From Bacteroidales bacterium UBA3743 (GTDB lineage: Bacteria; Bacteroidota; Bacteroidia; Bacteroidales; Paludibacteraceae): a stretch of DNA of 64,000 nt. The position numbers and the translations under genes are program-made. How positions within the stretch are numbered: the first letter of the stretch is position 1; every line of letters begins with the position of its first letter. Below the pieces are notes generated by a model. It saw only the letters and a program-made list of their open reading frames with translations. It made no database searches and was not told the origin of the DNA. Location: the NCBI GenBank assembly GCA_002371265.1, contig DFGT01000009.1, positions 53,380-117,379 on the forward strand. The letters run 5' to 3'. Below, piece after piece: positions 42,385-50,879 of the stretch.

Positions 42385-44397
42385 ATGAAAAAAGTTTTAT
42401 TCTCTATTGCGGCGTCTCTTCTATTAATAGGGCAGGCGCAGGCACAGTTATCTAAGGGAAATCCTTGTAAGTTCCTCGGAAACATCACAACAAGAGGAAG
42501 CATTCCTTCTGATTATGCAACAATGTGGGAGCAGTTGACTCCTGAAAACGAGACAAAGTGGGGATCTATTGCTAATAAAGAGGTTCAGACTGTTGAACAG
42601 GCTCTGTCTTCTTGGAACTGGCGTTCTGCGGAAAACGAGTACAACTGGTGTAAGCAGCACGGTGTGCAGTTTAAGTTCCACTGTTTGCTTTGGACTTCTC
42701 AGTATCCAGGTTATTTGAAAGATTTCACAGGAGACAGATTGAGAAAGCAGGTTGAGATTTGGTTTGAGGCTTGTTCGAGAAAGTTCCCTGATGTGACAAT
42801 CATCGACGTTGTTAACGAGGCTATCCCAGGACATGCTGAGGGCGACAACAATGGTCAGGCGAAGACATTTAAGAGAAACTTGAGTCAGGCAATGAGTGGA
42901 AGTACTAATCCGAGTGACTATAAGTGGATTACAGAGGCATTTAAGTTGGCTCGTAAGTTCTTCCCTAACGCTGTCCTTGTATATAATGACTATAACACAT
43001 TCCAGTGGCAGAAGAATGAGTTTATCGATCTTGTGTCTACTTTGGTAAAACAAGGAGCTCCTATCGACGCGTATGGTCACCAGAGTCACGACTTGAATGA
43101 CATGAGCGGAAATGATTTCAAGTCACGTTTGTACGATATCCACAGCCAGATTACAAACAAAGCAGGTCGTGAGTTGGCTTGTTATCTGACTGAGTATGAT
43201 ATTGCTAAGCAGGGAGACAATGGTCAGAAAACTCGTTATTCAGAGCAGATCCCTGTCGCATGGGAGGCTGATTTCGTAGCAGGTATCACTCTTTGGGGTT
43301 ATGTCCACGGAGCTACTTGGGTGGACGATTCAGGATTGATCAAGAATGGTCAGGACCGTCCTGCTATGACTTGGTTGAGACAGTATATGGCTTCTGATGC
43401 GGCTAAGAACGCAAGAGCAAGATTCTGTGGAAAGGCTGCAGGTGGACCAAGTTTGGTTGTTTCTGCGTCGGCTTCAACTATTGAGTTGGGACAGTCTGTG
43501 ACTATCTCTGGAGAGATGAGCAATGCAAATCAGATCACATATTCTGTCAACGGTTCTCAGATCGGTACTGGTTCGAAGGTCACTTTCACTCCGAAAGAGG
43601 CTGGTGAATTTAAGGTTGAGGTCTCAGCTACATCAAGCAAGGGCACAGCGAAGAATTCTGTGACTATCAAGGTTATTGAGGTTGGACCTTACGGTGGCAC
43701 TGCAGCTGTGGTACCAGGAAAGATTCAGGCTGAAAACTATGATAATGGTTTCGCTGGAAAGGCATATAATGATTTGAGCGACGGTAATGTATGTGATAAT
43801 TTCACTAACTACTATCGTTCTGATGATGTTGATATCAAGAAGACCGATGACGGTGTGGCTTTAGGACATTGCCAGAAAGGTGAGTGGATGAACTACACTA
43901 TCAATGTCGAAGAGGATGGTGAGTATGATGTCGTATTGAGAGTCGGTACAGGAAATGATGACGGAGGAAAGATGACTATTTCTGTTGGAAACTCAGTTAA
44001 GGAGGTTGCAATAGATCGCACTGGTGAGTGGGGAACATTCGCTGATGTTAAGGTTGGAAAAATACAACTTTCTAAGGGAGAACAGGTGATGAAGCTTTCT
44101 ATCGACAAAGATTGGATCGATATCGACTGGATCTCTTTTGACAGAGATAAAACAGGAGTGGCTGACTATGTAAATAATAACGTTATTTCTGTGATTCCTA
44201 ACCCAGCATCTTCAAAGATTGAGATTATCGGTGCTGGCGACGACGTTAAGGCAGAGTTCGTGTCACTTGCTGGTTCTGTTGTGAAGGTCGCAAATGAGTC
44301 AGAGATTGCTCTTGACGATATTGCAAGCGGTGTCTATATGCTTCGAATCACAACTCCGAATGAGACAGTAGTTAAGAAGCTTGTGGTAAAGAAATAA
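42385..44397 (+). CDS. Secreted GH10 endo-1,4-beta-xylanase with CBM6 and T9SS tail, copy 2
   Basis: The product has 670 residues from the ATG at 42385, chosen because the frame's earlier ATG lies within the promoter box. Signal peptide to QAQAQ (21), GH10 domain with acid/base E145 (DVVNEAIPGHAEG) and nucleophile E270 (YLTEYDIAKQG), an Ig-like linker domain (about 350-435; SVTIKVIEVGPYGG), CBM6 (about 445-585) and a T9SS tail ending KKLVVKK. It is closest to copy 3: the leader, the signal peptide (SLLLIGQAQAQ) and the sequence after the stop (TTACATTTTACCTT) are nearly the same, showing a recent tandem duplication. Single-gene unit with its own terminator. Confidence 0.94.
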   Translation: MKKVLFSIAASLLLIGQAQAQLSKGNPCKFLGNITTRGSIPSDYATMWEQLTPENETKWGSIANKEVQTVEQALSSWNWRSAENEYNWCKQHGVQFKFHCLLWTSQYPGYLKDFTGDRLRKQVEIWFEACSRKFPDVTIIDVVNEAIPGHAEGDNNGQAKTFKRNLSQAMSGSTNPSDYKWITEAFKLARKFFPNAVLVYNDYNTFQWQKNEFIDLVSTLVKQGAPIDAYGHQSHDLNDMSGNDFKSRLYDIHSQITNKAGRELACYLTEYDIAKQGDNGQKTRYSEQIPVAWEADFVAGITLWGYVHGATWVDDSGLIKNGQDRPAMTWLRQYMASDAAKNARARFCGKAAGGPSLVVSASASTIELGQSVTISGEMSNANQITYSVNGSQIGTGSKVTFTPKEAGEFKVEVSATSSKGTAKNSVTIKVIEVGPYGGTAAVVPGKIQAENYDNGFAGKAYNDLSDGNVCDNFTNYYRSDDVDIKKTDDGVALGHCQKGEWMNYTINVEEDGEYDVVLRVGTGNDDGGKMTISVGNSVKEVAIDRTGEWGTFADVKVGKIQLSKGEQVMKLSIDKDWIDIDWISFDRDKTGVADYVNNNVISVIPNPASSKIEIIGAGDDVKAEFVSLAGSVVKVANESEIALDDIASGVYMLRITTPNETVVKKLVVKK

Positions 44398-44423
44398 TTT
44401 ATATTTATTACATTTTACCTTGG

Positions 44424-44456
44424 GGGCCGGTTCTTTTTTGGAGCCGGCTCTTTTTG
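44424..44456 (+). terminator. Terminator after xylanase 2
   Basis: GGCCGGTTC pairs with GAGCCGGCTC (one wobble) and is followed by TTTTT. The gap from here to 44746 is AT-rich, with one ATGTTAA site at about 44530, two CCGTCAAA repeats near 44612 and 44638, and the promoter box at 44704. Confidence 0.75.
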
Positions 44457-44703
44457 TCGGTTGTCCTCTGTATTTTGTACTTTTTTTATGGCTGATAGTA
44501 TAAAAATTATCATTTTTTTTCACGAACGTAAAATGTTAACTTATTTGATTTAAAAGCCAGAATGTGCCTAGGAAATGTGAAAAAATAATGCTCATAACTG
44601 ACTGAAATATGAAAATTCCGTCAAAACAATATATTTTCCGTCAAAGTGAATGTAGACTAGGGAAAAAAAAGATAAATGATAAGTAATGGAAAAAAATAAT
44701 AGA

Positions 44704-44711
44704 TATGTTTG
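44704..44711 (+). promoter_or_regulatory. -7 box (TAtgTTTG) for xylanase 3
   Basis: Same box and same leader phrase (CTAATACTAA) as xylanase 2; again it contains the upstream in-frame ATG (44705). Confidence 0.65.
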
Positions 44712-44746
44712 TGACCGAATCTAATACTAATCAAAAGAAAACGCCT

Positions 44747-46792
44747 ATGAAAAAAATTTTATTCTCAATCGTGGCGTCGCTATTATTAATAGGTCAGGCG
44801 CAGGCACAATTAAACAAGAACACATGTAAATTCTTGGGAAATATCACAACACGTGGACAGATTCAGCCAAATGTTGGAGGCCTGAAGTATGAGGATTTAT
44901 GGGATCAGCTTACGTGTGAGAATGAGTCCAAGTGGGGATCAATTGTTAACTGTAAGGTGAACAGTGCCCAAGAGGGTATCCAAAAATGGAACTGGAAGTC
45001 TTCTGATGCTCATTACAATTGGTGTAAGCAGAATGGAGTGTTGTTTAAGTTCCACTGTCTTCTTTGGACTAGCCAGTGGCCTTCATGTTTGGCAAATTGT
45101 TCCGCTTCTGAATTGAAGCAGCAGGTGGAATATTGGATGGATGCTGTCGCTATCAAATATCCAGATTTGGCAGTGCTTGATGTTGTCAATGAGGCTATAA
45201 GAGGACATGCGGAAGGAACAGAAAATGGTCACTCATGTGCTGATTTCAAGAAACTTTTGAGTCAGGCATTGGGCAACAGCACTAATCCATATGACTATAA
45301 GTGGATTGCCGAGGCATTCAAAATGGCTCGTAAGAGATTCCCTAAAGCGGTGTTGATCTATAACGACTACAACACTTTCACTTGGCAAAAAAATGATTTT
45401 GTCGACCTTGTCTCTTCTTTGGTACAGCAAGGTGCTCCAATCGATGCTTATGGACACCAGAGTCATGACTTGGATGACTATTACAAAAACAATCAGATTA
45501 CTAACTTTGGTAACACTTTGAAGGAAATTCACAATAGCATCACTCAAAAAGCTGGTAAAGAATTGCAGTGCTATATCACTGAGTTTGATATTTCACAAGG
45601 TGATGAAAATACTTATGAAACAATCATGAAGAATACCTTCAAACCAATGTGGGAGGCTGAGTTCGTATCTGGTATCACTATTTGGGGATTTGTGAATGGC
45701 GCTACTTGGAGAGACAACACTGGTTTGGTGACTAGCTCTGGTGCAGATCGTAGCGGTATGAAGTGGCTTAAGCAATATATGGCATCTGATGAAGCTAAGA
45801 ATGCTAAGGCTAAATTCTGTGGTAAGTCTGCAAGTGGACCAAGATTGTCGGTGTCTGCTTCTGAGTCTATAATTGAGTTGGGTAAGTCCGTTACTATCTC
45901 TGCTGAGATGGAGGGTGCAAATGATATCACTTATTCAGTTGGTGGTACTCAGATCGGTACTGGTTCAAAGGTTGAATGGACTCCAAATGAGGCTGGTGAC
46001 TTTAAGGTGGAGGTTTCGGCAAAAGCAAATGGAGAGACTGTGACAAGCTCTGTGACTATCAAGGTTGTTGAGGTTGGTCCTTACGGTGGTACTGCCGCTG
46101 TTATCCCTGGCAAGATCGAGGCTGAGAACTATGATAATGGATTCGCTGGAAAAGCATTCAATGATTTGAGCGACGGTAATGTATGTGATGATTTCACTAA
46201 CTTCTATCGTTCGGATGATGTTGATATCAAGGAAATTAAAGATGGTAGCGTGGTTTTAGGACATTGCCAAAAGGGTGAGTGGATGAACTACACAGTCAAT
46301 GTTGAGGCTGATGGTGAGTATGATGTTGTCTTGAGAGTTGGTACTGGTAACTCTGATGGTGGAAAAATGACAGTCGCTATAGGAAACGTCACAAAGGAAC
46401 TTTCTATCGACAAGACAGGAGAATGGGGTACATTCGCTGATGTTGAGGTTGGTAAAATGAAACTTACTAAGGGTGAGCAGGTAATGAAACTTTCTATCGA
46501 CAAGGATTGGATTGATGTCGATTGGATTTCATTCAAGAAAGACCCTTCAAGTGTGGCAGACTTCGCTAACAACAATGTTATCACAGTTCTTCCTAATCCA
46601 GCGTCTTCAAAGATCGAGATCATCGGTGCAGGTGACGAGTTTAAGGCTGAGTTCATTTCATTGGCAGGTTCTGTAGTGAAGACTTCAAACGCGAAGGTGA
46701 TTTCTCTTGAGGATGTTGCTAGTGGAGTATACATGCTTCGTATCACAACTCCAAGTGAGACTGTTGTTAAGAAGCTTGTTGTAAAGAAATAA
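44747..46792 (+). CDS. Secreted GH10 endo-1,4-beta-xylanase with CBM6 and T9SS tail, copy 3
   Basis: The product has 681 residues from the ATG at 44747. Signal peptide to QAQAQ (21), GH10 domain with acid/base E149 (DVVNEAIRGHAEG) and nucleophile E279 (YITEFDISQGDEN), an Ig-like domain (about 360-445), CBM6 (about 455-597) and a T9SS tail ending KKLVVKK. The nucleophile motif differs from copies 1 and 2 (EFDIS instead of EYDIA), and the segment after it is shifted, so fine substrate specificity may differ. Last of the tandem trio; the terminator at 46821 is related in sequence to that of copy 2. Confidence 0.94.
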   Translation: MKKILFSIVASLLLIGQAQAQLNKNTCKFLGNITTRGQIQPNVGGLKYEDLWDQLTCENESKWGSIVNCKVNSAQEGIQKWNWKSSDAHYNWCKQNGVLFKFHCLLWTSQWPSCLANCSASELKQQVEYWMDAVAIKYPDLAVLDVVNEAIRGHAEGTENGHSCADFKKLLSQALGNSTNPYDYKWIAEAFKMARKRFPKAVLIYNDYNTFTWQKNDFVDLVSSLVQQGAPIDAYGHQSHDLDDYYKNNQITNFGNTLKEIHNSITQKAGKELQCYITEFDISQGDENTYETIMKNTFKPMWEAEFVSGITIWGFVNGATWRDNTGLVTSSGADRSGMKWLKQYMASDEAKNAKAKFCGKSASGPRLSVSASESIIELGKSVTISAEMEGANDITYSVGGTQIGTGSKVEWTPNEAGDFKVEVSAKANGETVTSSVTIKVVEVGPYGGTAAVIPGKIEAENYDNGFAGKAFNDLSDGNVCDDFTNFYRSDDVDIKEIKDGSVVLGHCQKGEWMNYTVNVEADGEYDVVLRVGTGNSDGGKMTVAIGNVTKELSIDKTGEWGTFADVEVGKMKLTKGEQVMKLSIDKDWIDVDWISFKKDPSSVADFANNNVITVLPNPASSKIEIIGAGDEFKAEFISLAGSVVKTSNAKVISLEDVASGVYMLRITTPSETVVKKLVVKK

Positions 46793-46820
46793 TTTTATAT
46801 CTTATTACATTTTACCTTGA

Positions 46821-46855
46821 GAGTCGGTACAGCAATCTGTGCCGGCTCTTTTTTA
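46821..46855 (+). terminator. Terminator after xylanase 3
   Basis: GAGTCGGTACAG pairs with CTGTGCCGGCTC (wobble pairs), followed by TTTTTT. Homologous to the xylanase 2 terminator. Confidence 0.8.
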
Positions 46856-46888
46856 TAAAAAATAAGAGACGCGGATCCCCACGTCTCT
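46850..46888 (-). terminator. Terminator for the sigma-like/vWA operon
   Basis: AGAGACG/CGTCTCT stem at 46865-46888, followed on the minus strand by a run of T. It sits back to back with the xylanase 3 terminator. Confidence 0.75.
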
Positions 46889-46915
46889 ATGCAATAATCT
46901 GATTTTTGAAATCTT

Positions 46916-47872
46916 CTATATTTCGTTTCCTTCGATCATATTCATGAATATTTTCACAATTCTGTTGCTTGGCTTTGTTGTGATAGCTGGTGTAGACTCG
47001 ATGTCAATCTCTTCACACAATTTCTCTTCTGCAATTACGCAATGAGCACATTTATTACTGATGGATCCAAATACAGATGTGTATTCTTTCAATTTGCCGA
47101 ATATACTATCTGTTGATACTCGTTTCTTCTTTCTGAGTTTGACTATATCTTCGTATTGAGGCAACTCCTTTTCTGCTTCATCTAACAGTTTCTCGAGTAT
47201 TGATTCTATGTCTGGATTGTCTGTCTCGTATATTTCCTTTGCTATCTCCAGAGATCGTTTGTTAAGCGTCGCGATGTAGGCATCGTTCAGCTCGTTCACC
47301 AATTTTTTCACTTTCATCCATAATCTGGATGTGCGTGTACGTAGTGTGCCATACTCAATACCCAATATCTTGGCGACTTCTTTGTCGTCGAGTTCATCAT
47401 CCGGCCAGGAATAGAATCCTTTGTAATGTTTGTAAGCATTACGAAAGAAAAGATACTTGTCTTCACTCGTCTCGTGCTGATAAAACCAAGCTATGGCAAA
47501 ACCTACGTGCATAAGCGTTAGATCAATGGTCCGACTGTTTGATGAAGTTGATAATTGTTGACGGTACTCTGCCAGAGTTTCCTGCATCTCCCTCATAATC
47601 TTATTCTCTTCCAGCAGAAAATGTCTGAATGTCGTACGTAGCCATCCCGGTATGGCTTTCTCATCACGTATCTGCTGGAGATAGTACCCCCTCACGTCGC
47701 CCTGGACATGCTTGGGCTTTGCCTCATATAGATACAGATAGAAGTCCGACAGGTAATCATCAAATGTCTTGACTGCCGGAATCACTGAGTCTGTGAAGAA
47801 AACCTGCCGATAGCAGCTTTCGAGCAAACCTCTATGGTCTACCATCAGCAGGTTGTAGATCTTTTGTTTCAT
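46916..47872 (-). CDS. Sigma-70-like or HTH regulatory protein paired with a vWA protein
   Basis: The product has 318 residues from the ATG at 47872. The frame is open to 47917, but that would overlap the upstream gene by 37 bases, while 47872 lies 8 bases after its stop. Cytoplasmic. Residues about 30-90 (VKTFDDYLSDFYLYLYE, GWLRTTFRHFLLEENKI) resemble sigma region 2. DDKEVAKILGIEYGTLRTRTSRLWMKVKKLV (two segments, about 165-200) is a clear region 4-like helix-turn-helix. The C-terminal 110 residues are extra and contain Lys/Arg- and Cys-rich stretches (CAHCVIAEEKLC). The arrangement suggests an ECF-like sigma factor with an added control domain. It could instead be a DNA-binding regulator without sigma function. 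Co-transcribed with the vWA gene. Confidence 0.65.
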   Translation of the reverse strand: MKQKIYNLLMVDHRGLLESCYRQVFFTDSVIPAVKTFDDYLSDFYLYLYEAKPKHVQGDVRGYYLQQIRDEKAIPGWLRTTFRHFLLEENKIMREMQETLAEYRQQLSTSSNSRTIDLTLMHVGFAIAWFYQHETSEDKYLFFRNAYKHYKGFYSWPDDELDDKEVAKILGIEYGTLRTRTSRLWMKVKKLVNELNDAYIATLNKRSLEIAKEIYETDNPDIESILEKLLDEAEKELPQYEDIVKLRKKKRVSTDSIFGKLKEYTSVFGSISNKCAHCVIAEEKLCEEIDIESTPAITTKPSNRIVKIFMNMIEGNEI

Positions 47873-47880
47873 CTGTTTTT

Positions 47881-48549
47881 TTATTTGTCTGTATCTTCGA
47901 AATAAGAATCTTCGCAAGCTATCTCTTTTCTTGCTTCTATCGCAAAGGCTTTGCCTAATCCGAGGAAACTCGCAGTTTTTTCAAAGAAACGTTCTCTGCT
48001 TTTCCTTTCGCGTCTGAACATCTCCTTTGTTCCTTCTTCGTCTTGCTCGAAATTCAACGCATTGCTGATATTCATTGTTTTTGCCACTTTCACAGCATCC
48101 TGGTTAGCTCCAATGTAGGTGAACAGCCAACCTTTCTGCTTCAACTCGTCGATCAATGCAGCAATGGCTTTGCCTGAGTATTCACGGCTGCTGTTCTCCT
48201 CTCCGTCTGTGATGATGGTTACAAGCACGCTGTCGTTGTCTGTCACCTCTTTCCTTATGCTGCTGATGCCGAATCCGATAGCGTCATAAAGAGGTGTCGA
48301 ACCACCGGGATTGTATTCGTTTTCTTTAAGATCCTCAACATCTTTGATGGAAACCTTGTCTCTCAACAAACGGATGTTGAATGACTCAAACGGCACAATG
48401 CTTATCAACTGCTCCTGCTCCGGATATTTCTCCTGAGCCTTACGGATTGTCTGCAACGTCTCGTTCAATCCGCTCAACGCCTGACGCTTGATGCATGACA
48501 TGCTTCCACTCTCATCTAGAATAATCAAATTAAAAACCTTTGTTTTCAT
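47881..48549 (-). CDS. von Willebrand factor A domain protein
   Basis: This 222-residue cytoplasmic protein has no signal peptide. The whole length is one vWA fold with a complete metal-ion (MIDAS) site: DESGSM at residues 12-17, the Thr of GGSTPLYDAIG near 85 and the Asp of ITDGEENSS near 115. vWA proteins bind partner proteins through a divalent metal. The C-terminal tail is highly charged (RRERKSRERFFEK). It leads a two-gene operon with the sigma-like regulator, 8 bases apart, so it may control or be controlled by that partner (inference). Promoter box at 48610. Confidence 0.85.
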   Translation of the reverse strand: MKTKVFNLIILDESGSMSCIKRQALSGLNETLQTIRKAQEKYPEQEQLISIVPFESFNIRLLRDKVSIKDVEDLKENEYNPGGSTPLYDAIGFGISSIRKEVTDNDSVLVTIITDGEENSSREYSGKAIAALIDELKQKGWLFTYIGANQDAVKVAKTMNISNALNFEQDEEGTKEMFRRERKSRERFFEKTASFLGLGKAFAIEARKEIACEDSYFEDTDK

Positions 48550-48609
48550 AGCTCTTCGTATTTATTGGTTAAACTTTTATTAGAAGTAGGCGAAAAACAT
48601 AGGTTGTTA

Positions 48610-48617
48610 CAAATTTA
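48610..48617 (-). promoter_or_regulatory. -7 box (TAaaTTTG) for the vWA/sigma-like operon
   Basis: TAAATTTG on the minus strand, about 60 bases before the ATG at 48549. Confidence 0.5.
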
Positions 48618-48629
48618 CTTAAATTTTTT

Positions 48630-48667
48630 TGCAAAAAAAAAGACATCCCCATTTCTGAAGATGCCTT
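48630..48667 (-). terminator. Terminator after the GH5 cellulase gene
   Basis: AAGACATC/GATGCCTT stem (one mismatch); on the minus strand a run of nine T follows. Confidence 0.65.
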
Positions 48668-48688
48668 TCTGACTTTTTTATGTGGTTG

Positions 48689-50590
48689 TTATTTCTTGAT
48701 TATTAGTTGGGTAAGAATTCTTTTTCCGTCCAATCCGCTCACCACAACAATGTAGTTGCCCTTTGCAAGGTCGCTCACATTATATGTGCACTCGTCTTCG
48801 AAGTGTTTGCAGAGAACACCAGTAGGAGTGTAGATGTCTACAATCGTAGCCTCTCCTGTGGATGTCTCGATGTGGAATTCGTTTTCTATTAAAGTTGGTG
48901 TCAAAACACAATCTTTGAATAGAATGTTGTCGACGGAAGTAGGCGTGTATACGTATTCAAGCCCCCACAACTGCTCATCCTGATTGTTGGATGAATAGAG
49001 CACTATATTTGCATTGTCCTGTTTTGATGCGTTTTCCACAGAAAGCACCTTGCTTCCGCTGTAGTCGCTCTTGTTGGAAATTGAAAACCAATCGTTAGCC
49101 TTTTTGAACGACCACTTTTGGCTCGGATTGTCGTATTCACTCTTCTCCTCCTGGCTGATTTTTGTGCCGTCGTTGTTGACATATTTGTTAGACAGCATAA
49201 ACTTAGAGTCATCATTCTGTAAGAAATAGAATCCGTCAGTCTCTTTTAGACGGAACAACTGCTTTTTGTCATTCTCGTCTCTCTTGACCTGCTTCAAATC
49301 TGAACCATTCTCTATGCTCATCACCTTTCCACTTTTTTTGTTTACGATACGGTAAACGTCTCCTTGGGTGATTTCCTGAACAAGAGTAGGGTATGCGACA
49401 GGATCTTCCTGCTGTTGCTGCTGGTTGTTTTGGTTCTCGTTATTGTTCTGGTTGTTCTGATTCTCGTTATTGTTCTGATTCTCGTTATTGTTCTGATTGT
49501 TCTGGTTCTCGTTATTGTTTTGATTGTTATGGTTCTCGTTATTGTTTTGATTGTTATTCTGACCATTACAAGCTTCGAAAGGAATCTTGTTTGCAGAGAT
49601 TAATCCTTTGATTAATTGTCCACATTCACTTACATTATTCCAGTTTTTTGAATTGCAGGAACCGGGCACAAGGGTTGCTGACACTTCTCCCTTGTCTGAA
49701 TAACTCCAGCAGATCCAGCTTATTTTTCTTTCGTTAAGCCAGTTGATCCATGTCTTTGTCTCGTCTGGACTGTAATTAGCGTCGCCACTGGCATGGCTAG
49801 TTCCGAATTCCGTCACAAAGATAGGGGCATTGTTGTTGAGTGCAGACTGGGCCTTGCTTCTCAACTCACCTCTGTGTGATCCTGCGTAGAAATGCAGAGT
49901 GTACATGATGTTTGTGCCGCTGACTTTATCCGAACTTGCTATATCGACATCTTGGCTCCATGTAGGTGTGCCGATGATAATTACTGTGTTGTCATTGTTG
50001 TCGCGGATGGCTTTGACCACGTCAGTAGCATAGTTTTTGACGTCGCTCCAGTTTACACCGTTTGGCTCATTGCAGATTTCGTAAAGTACATGGGCTTTCT
50101 TTCCATGTTTCTGCGACATGTATTTCCAGAAGTCTATAGCGTCACTTTTGTGAGCGTTGGGATTTCCTGGATTCAACACGTGCCAGTCGATAAGACAATA
50201 GATACCTCTTTGTCCGCAGTAGTCCACATATTGGTCGATCCATTGTCTCCAGCCGCTGGGATTCGTGACATATCCTTTTTCCTCCACATACATGGCAAGA
50301 CGGAAGATGGATATTCCCCAGTCTTTTACAAGGACATCCAATGATTCTTCAGAGTAGCAGTTGCGAAACCATTGCGGTCCGTGTGTGCTCATTCCTCGAA
50401 GCTGGATGGGGTTGCCGCATTCGTTCACAAGTTGAGTTCCAGATACTTTTAATTTTCCGTTAAGTGCGACTGGAGAGTTTGCCGGATAGTTTTGTGCATT
50501 GATGCTAGAGCTGAATAATCCTATTGCTAAAGCACAAAGAATCCAATTAGATAAAAATTTAAGCATAGTTGTTTGTTTTTGATTCTTCAA
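48689..50590 (-). CDS. Secreted GH5 endoglucanase (cellulase) with Asn/Gln repeat linker, ricin-type domain and T9SS tail
   Basis: The enzyme cleaves internal beta-1,4 bonds of cellulose or related glucans. The 633 residues show a signal peptide to SINAQ (33), a GH5 barrel (about 35-335) with RGMSTHGPQW, LIDWHVLNPG, acid/base E175 in YEICNEPNG and nucleophile E261 in VTEFGTS. A repeat linker of Asn, Gln and Glu follows (about 343-395, 9-residue units), then a ricin B-like beta-trefoil (about 405-550; YRIVNKKSGKVMSIENGSD, PSQKWSFKKANDWFSI, DEQLWGLEYV), probably carbohydrate-binding. A T9SS tail ends TQLIIKK. The ATG at 50566 (MLKFLSN) is an alternative start. Single-gene unit, separate from the xylanases but in the same fibre-degradation region. 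Confidence 0.92.
   Translation of the reverse strand: MKNQKQTTMLKFLSNWILCALAIGLFSSSINAQNYPANSPVALNGKLKVSGTQLVNECGNPIQLRGMSTHGPQWFRNCYSEESLDVLVKDWGISIFRLAMYVEEKGYVTNPSGWRQWIDQYVDYCGQRGIYCLIDWHVLNPGNPNAHKSDAIDFWKYMSQKHGKKAHVLYEICNEPNGVNWSDVKNYATDVVKAIRDNNDNTVIIIGTPTWSQDVDIASSDKVSGTNIMYTLHFYAGSHRGELRSKAQSALNNNAPIFVTEFGTSHASGDANYSPDETKTWINWLNERKISWICWSYSDKGEVSATLVPGSCNSKNWNNVSECGQLIKGLISANKIPFEACNGQNNNQNNNENHNNQNNNENQNNQNNNENQNNNENQNNQNNNENQNNQQQQQEDPVAYPTLVQEITQGDVYRIVNKKSGKVMSIENGSDLKQVKRDENDKKQLFRLKETDGFYFLQNDDSKFMLSNKYVNNDGTKISQEEKSEYDNPSQKWSFKKANDWFSISNKSDYSGSKVLSVENASKQDNANIVLYSSNNQDEQLWGLEYVYTPTSVDNILFKDCVLTPTLIENEFHIETSTGEATIVDIYTPTGVLCKHFEDECTYNVSDLAKGNYIVVVSGLDGKRILTQLIIKK
49420..49562 (-). 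repeat. In-frame tandem repeat in the GH5 linker (27- and 18-base units)
   Basis: Units of 27 bases encoding NNQNNNENQ-type 9-mers, with at least one 18-base unit, are repeated about five times. Perfect-repeat DNA inside a coding region can change copy number by slippage; every unit length is a multiple of three, so only linker length would vary. Confidence 0.75.
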
Positions 50591-50699
50591 TTTTGTCTCT
50601 GAATCAGGTATTGCAATGCCTGGTTCCTGAGTCGTTTATATTATTAGTTGTATGGTTAGTTTTGTCTAGTTGTGTTGCAAATGTGTGAAATTTGCGTTT

Positions 50700-50707
50700 C
50701 AAATGTA
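50700..50707 (-). promoter_or_regulatory. -7 box (TAcaTTTG) for the GH5 gene
   Basis: TACATTTG on the minus strand, about 110 bases before the ATG at 50590. The remaining gap 50591-50879 shows no gene. Confidence 0.5.
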
Positions 50708-50820
50708 TAAAAAATATTTAGTTTTGACTTAAAAATGGCAGATAATTCCCAAAAAACAGCAGATTTTTTGTTGATTCCTCTCGGCTTTATGCAAAAAAAC
50801 ATGTGTGTTTAATTTAGAAA

Positions 50821-50854
50821 TAAAAAAAGCGTAGCCGAGAATTTCGGCTACGCT
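50821..50854 (-). terminator. Terminator after the Fib_succ_major gene
   Basis: AGCGTAGCCGA/TCGGCTACGCT perfect 11-bp stem; on the minus strand seven T follow. Confidence 0.88.
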
Positions 50855-50879
50855 TGTAAGAGAATGTTTTTTGTCTCTT

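Noticed and set aside
49420..49562. Possible CRISPR-like array
   Set aside because: Repeats are contiguous without unique spacers, are in frame inside the GH5 gene and encode a linker.
49364..49611. Plus-strand Val/Leu-rich frames opposite the GH5 linker
   Set aside because: They are shadows of the Asn/Gln/Glu repeat DNA.
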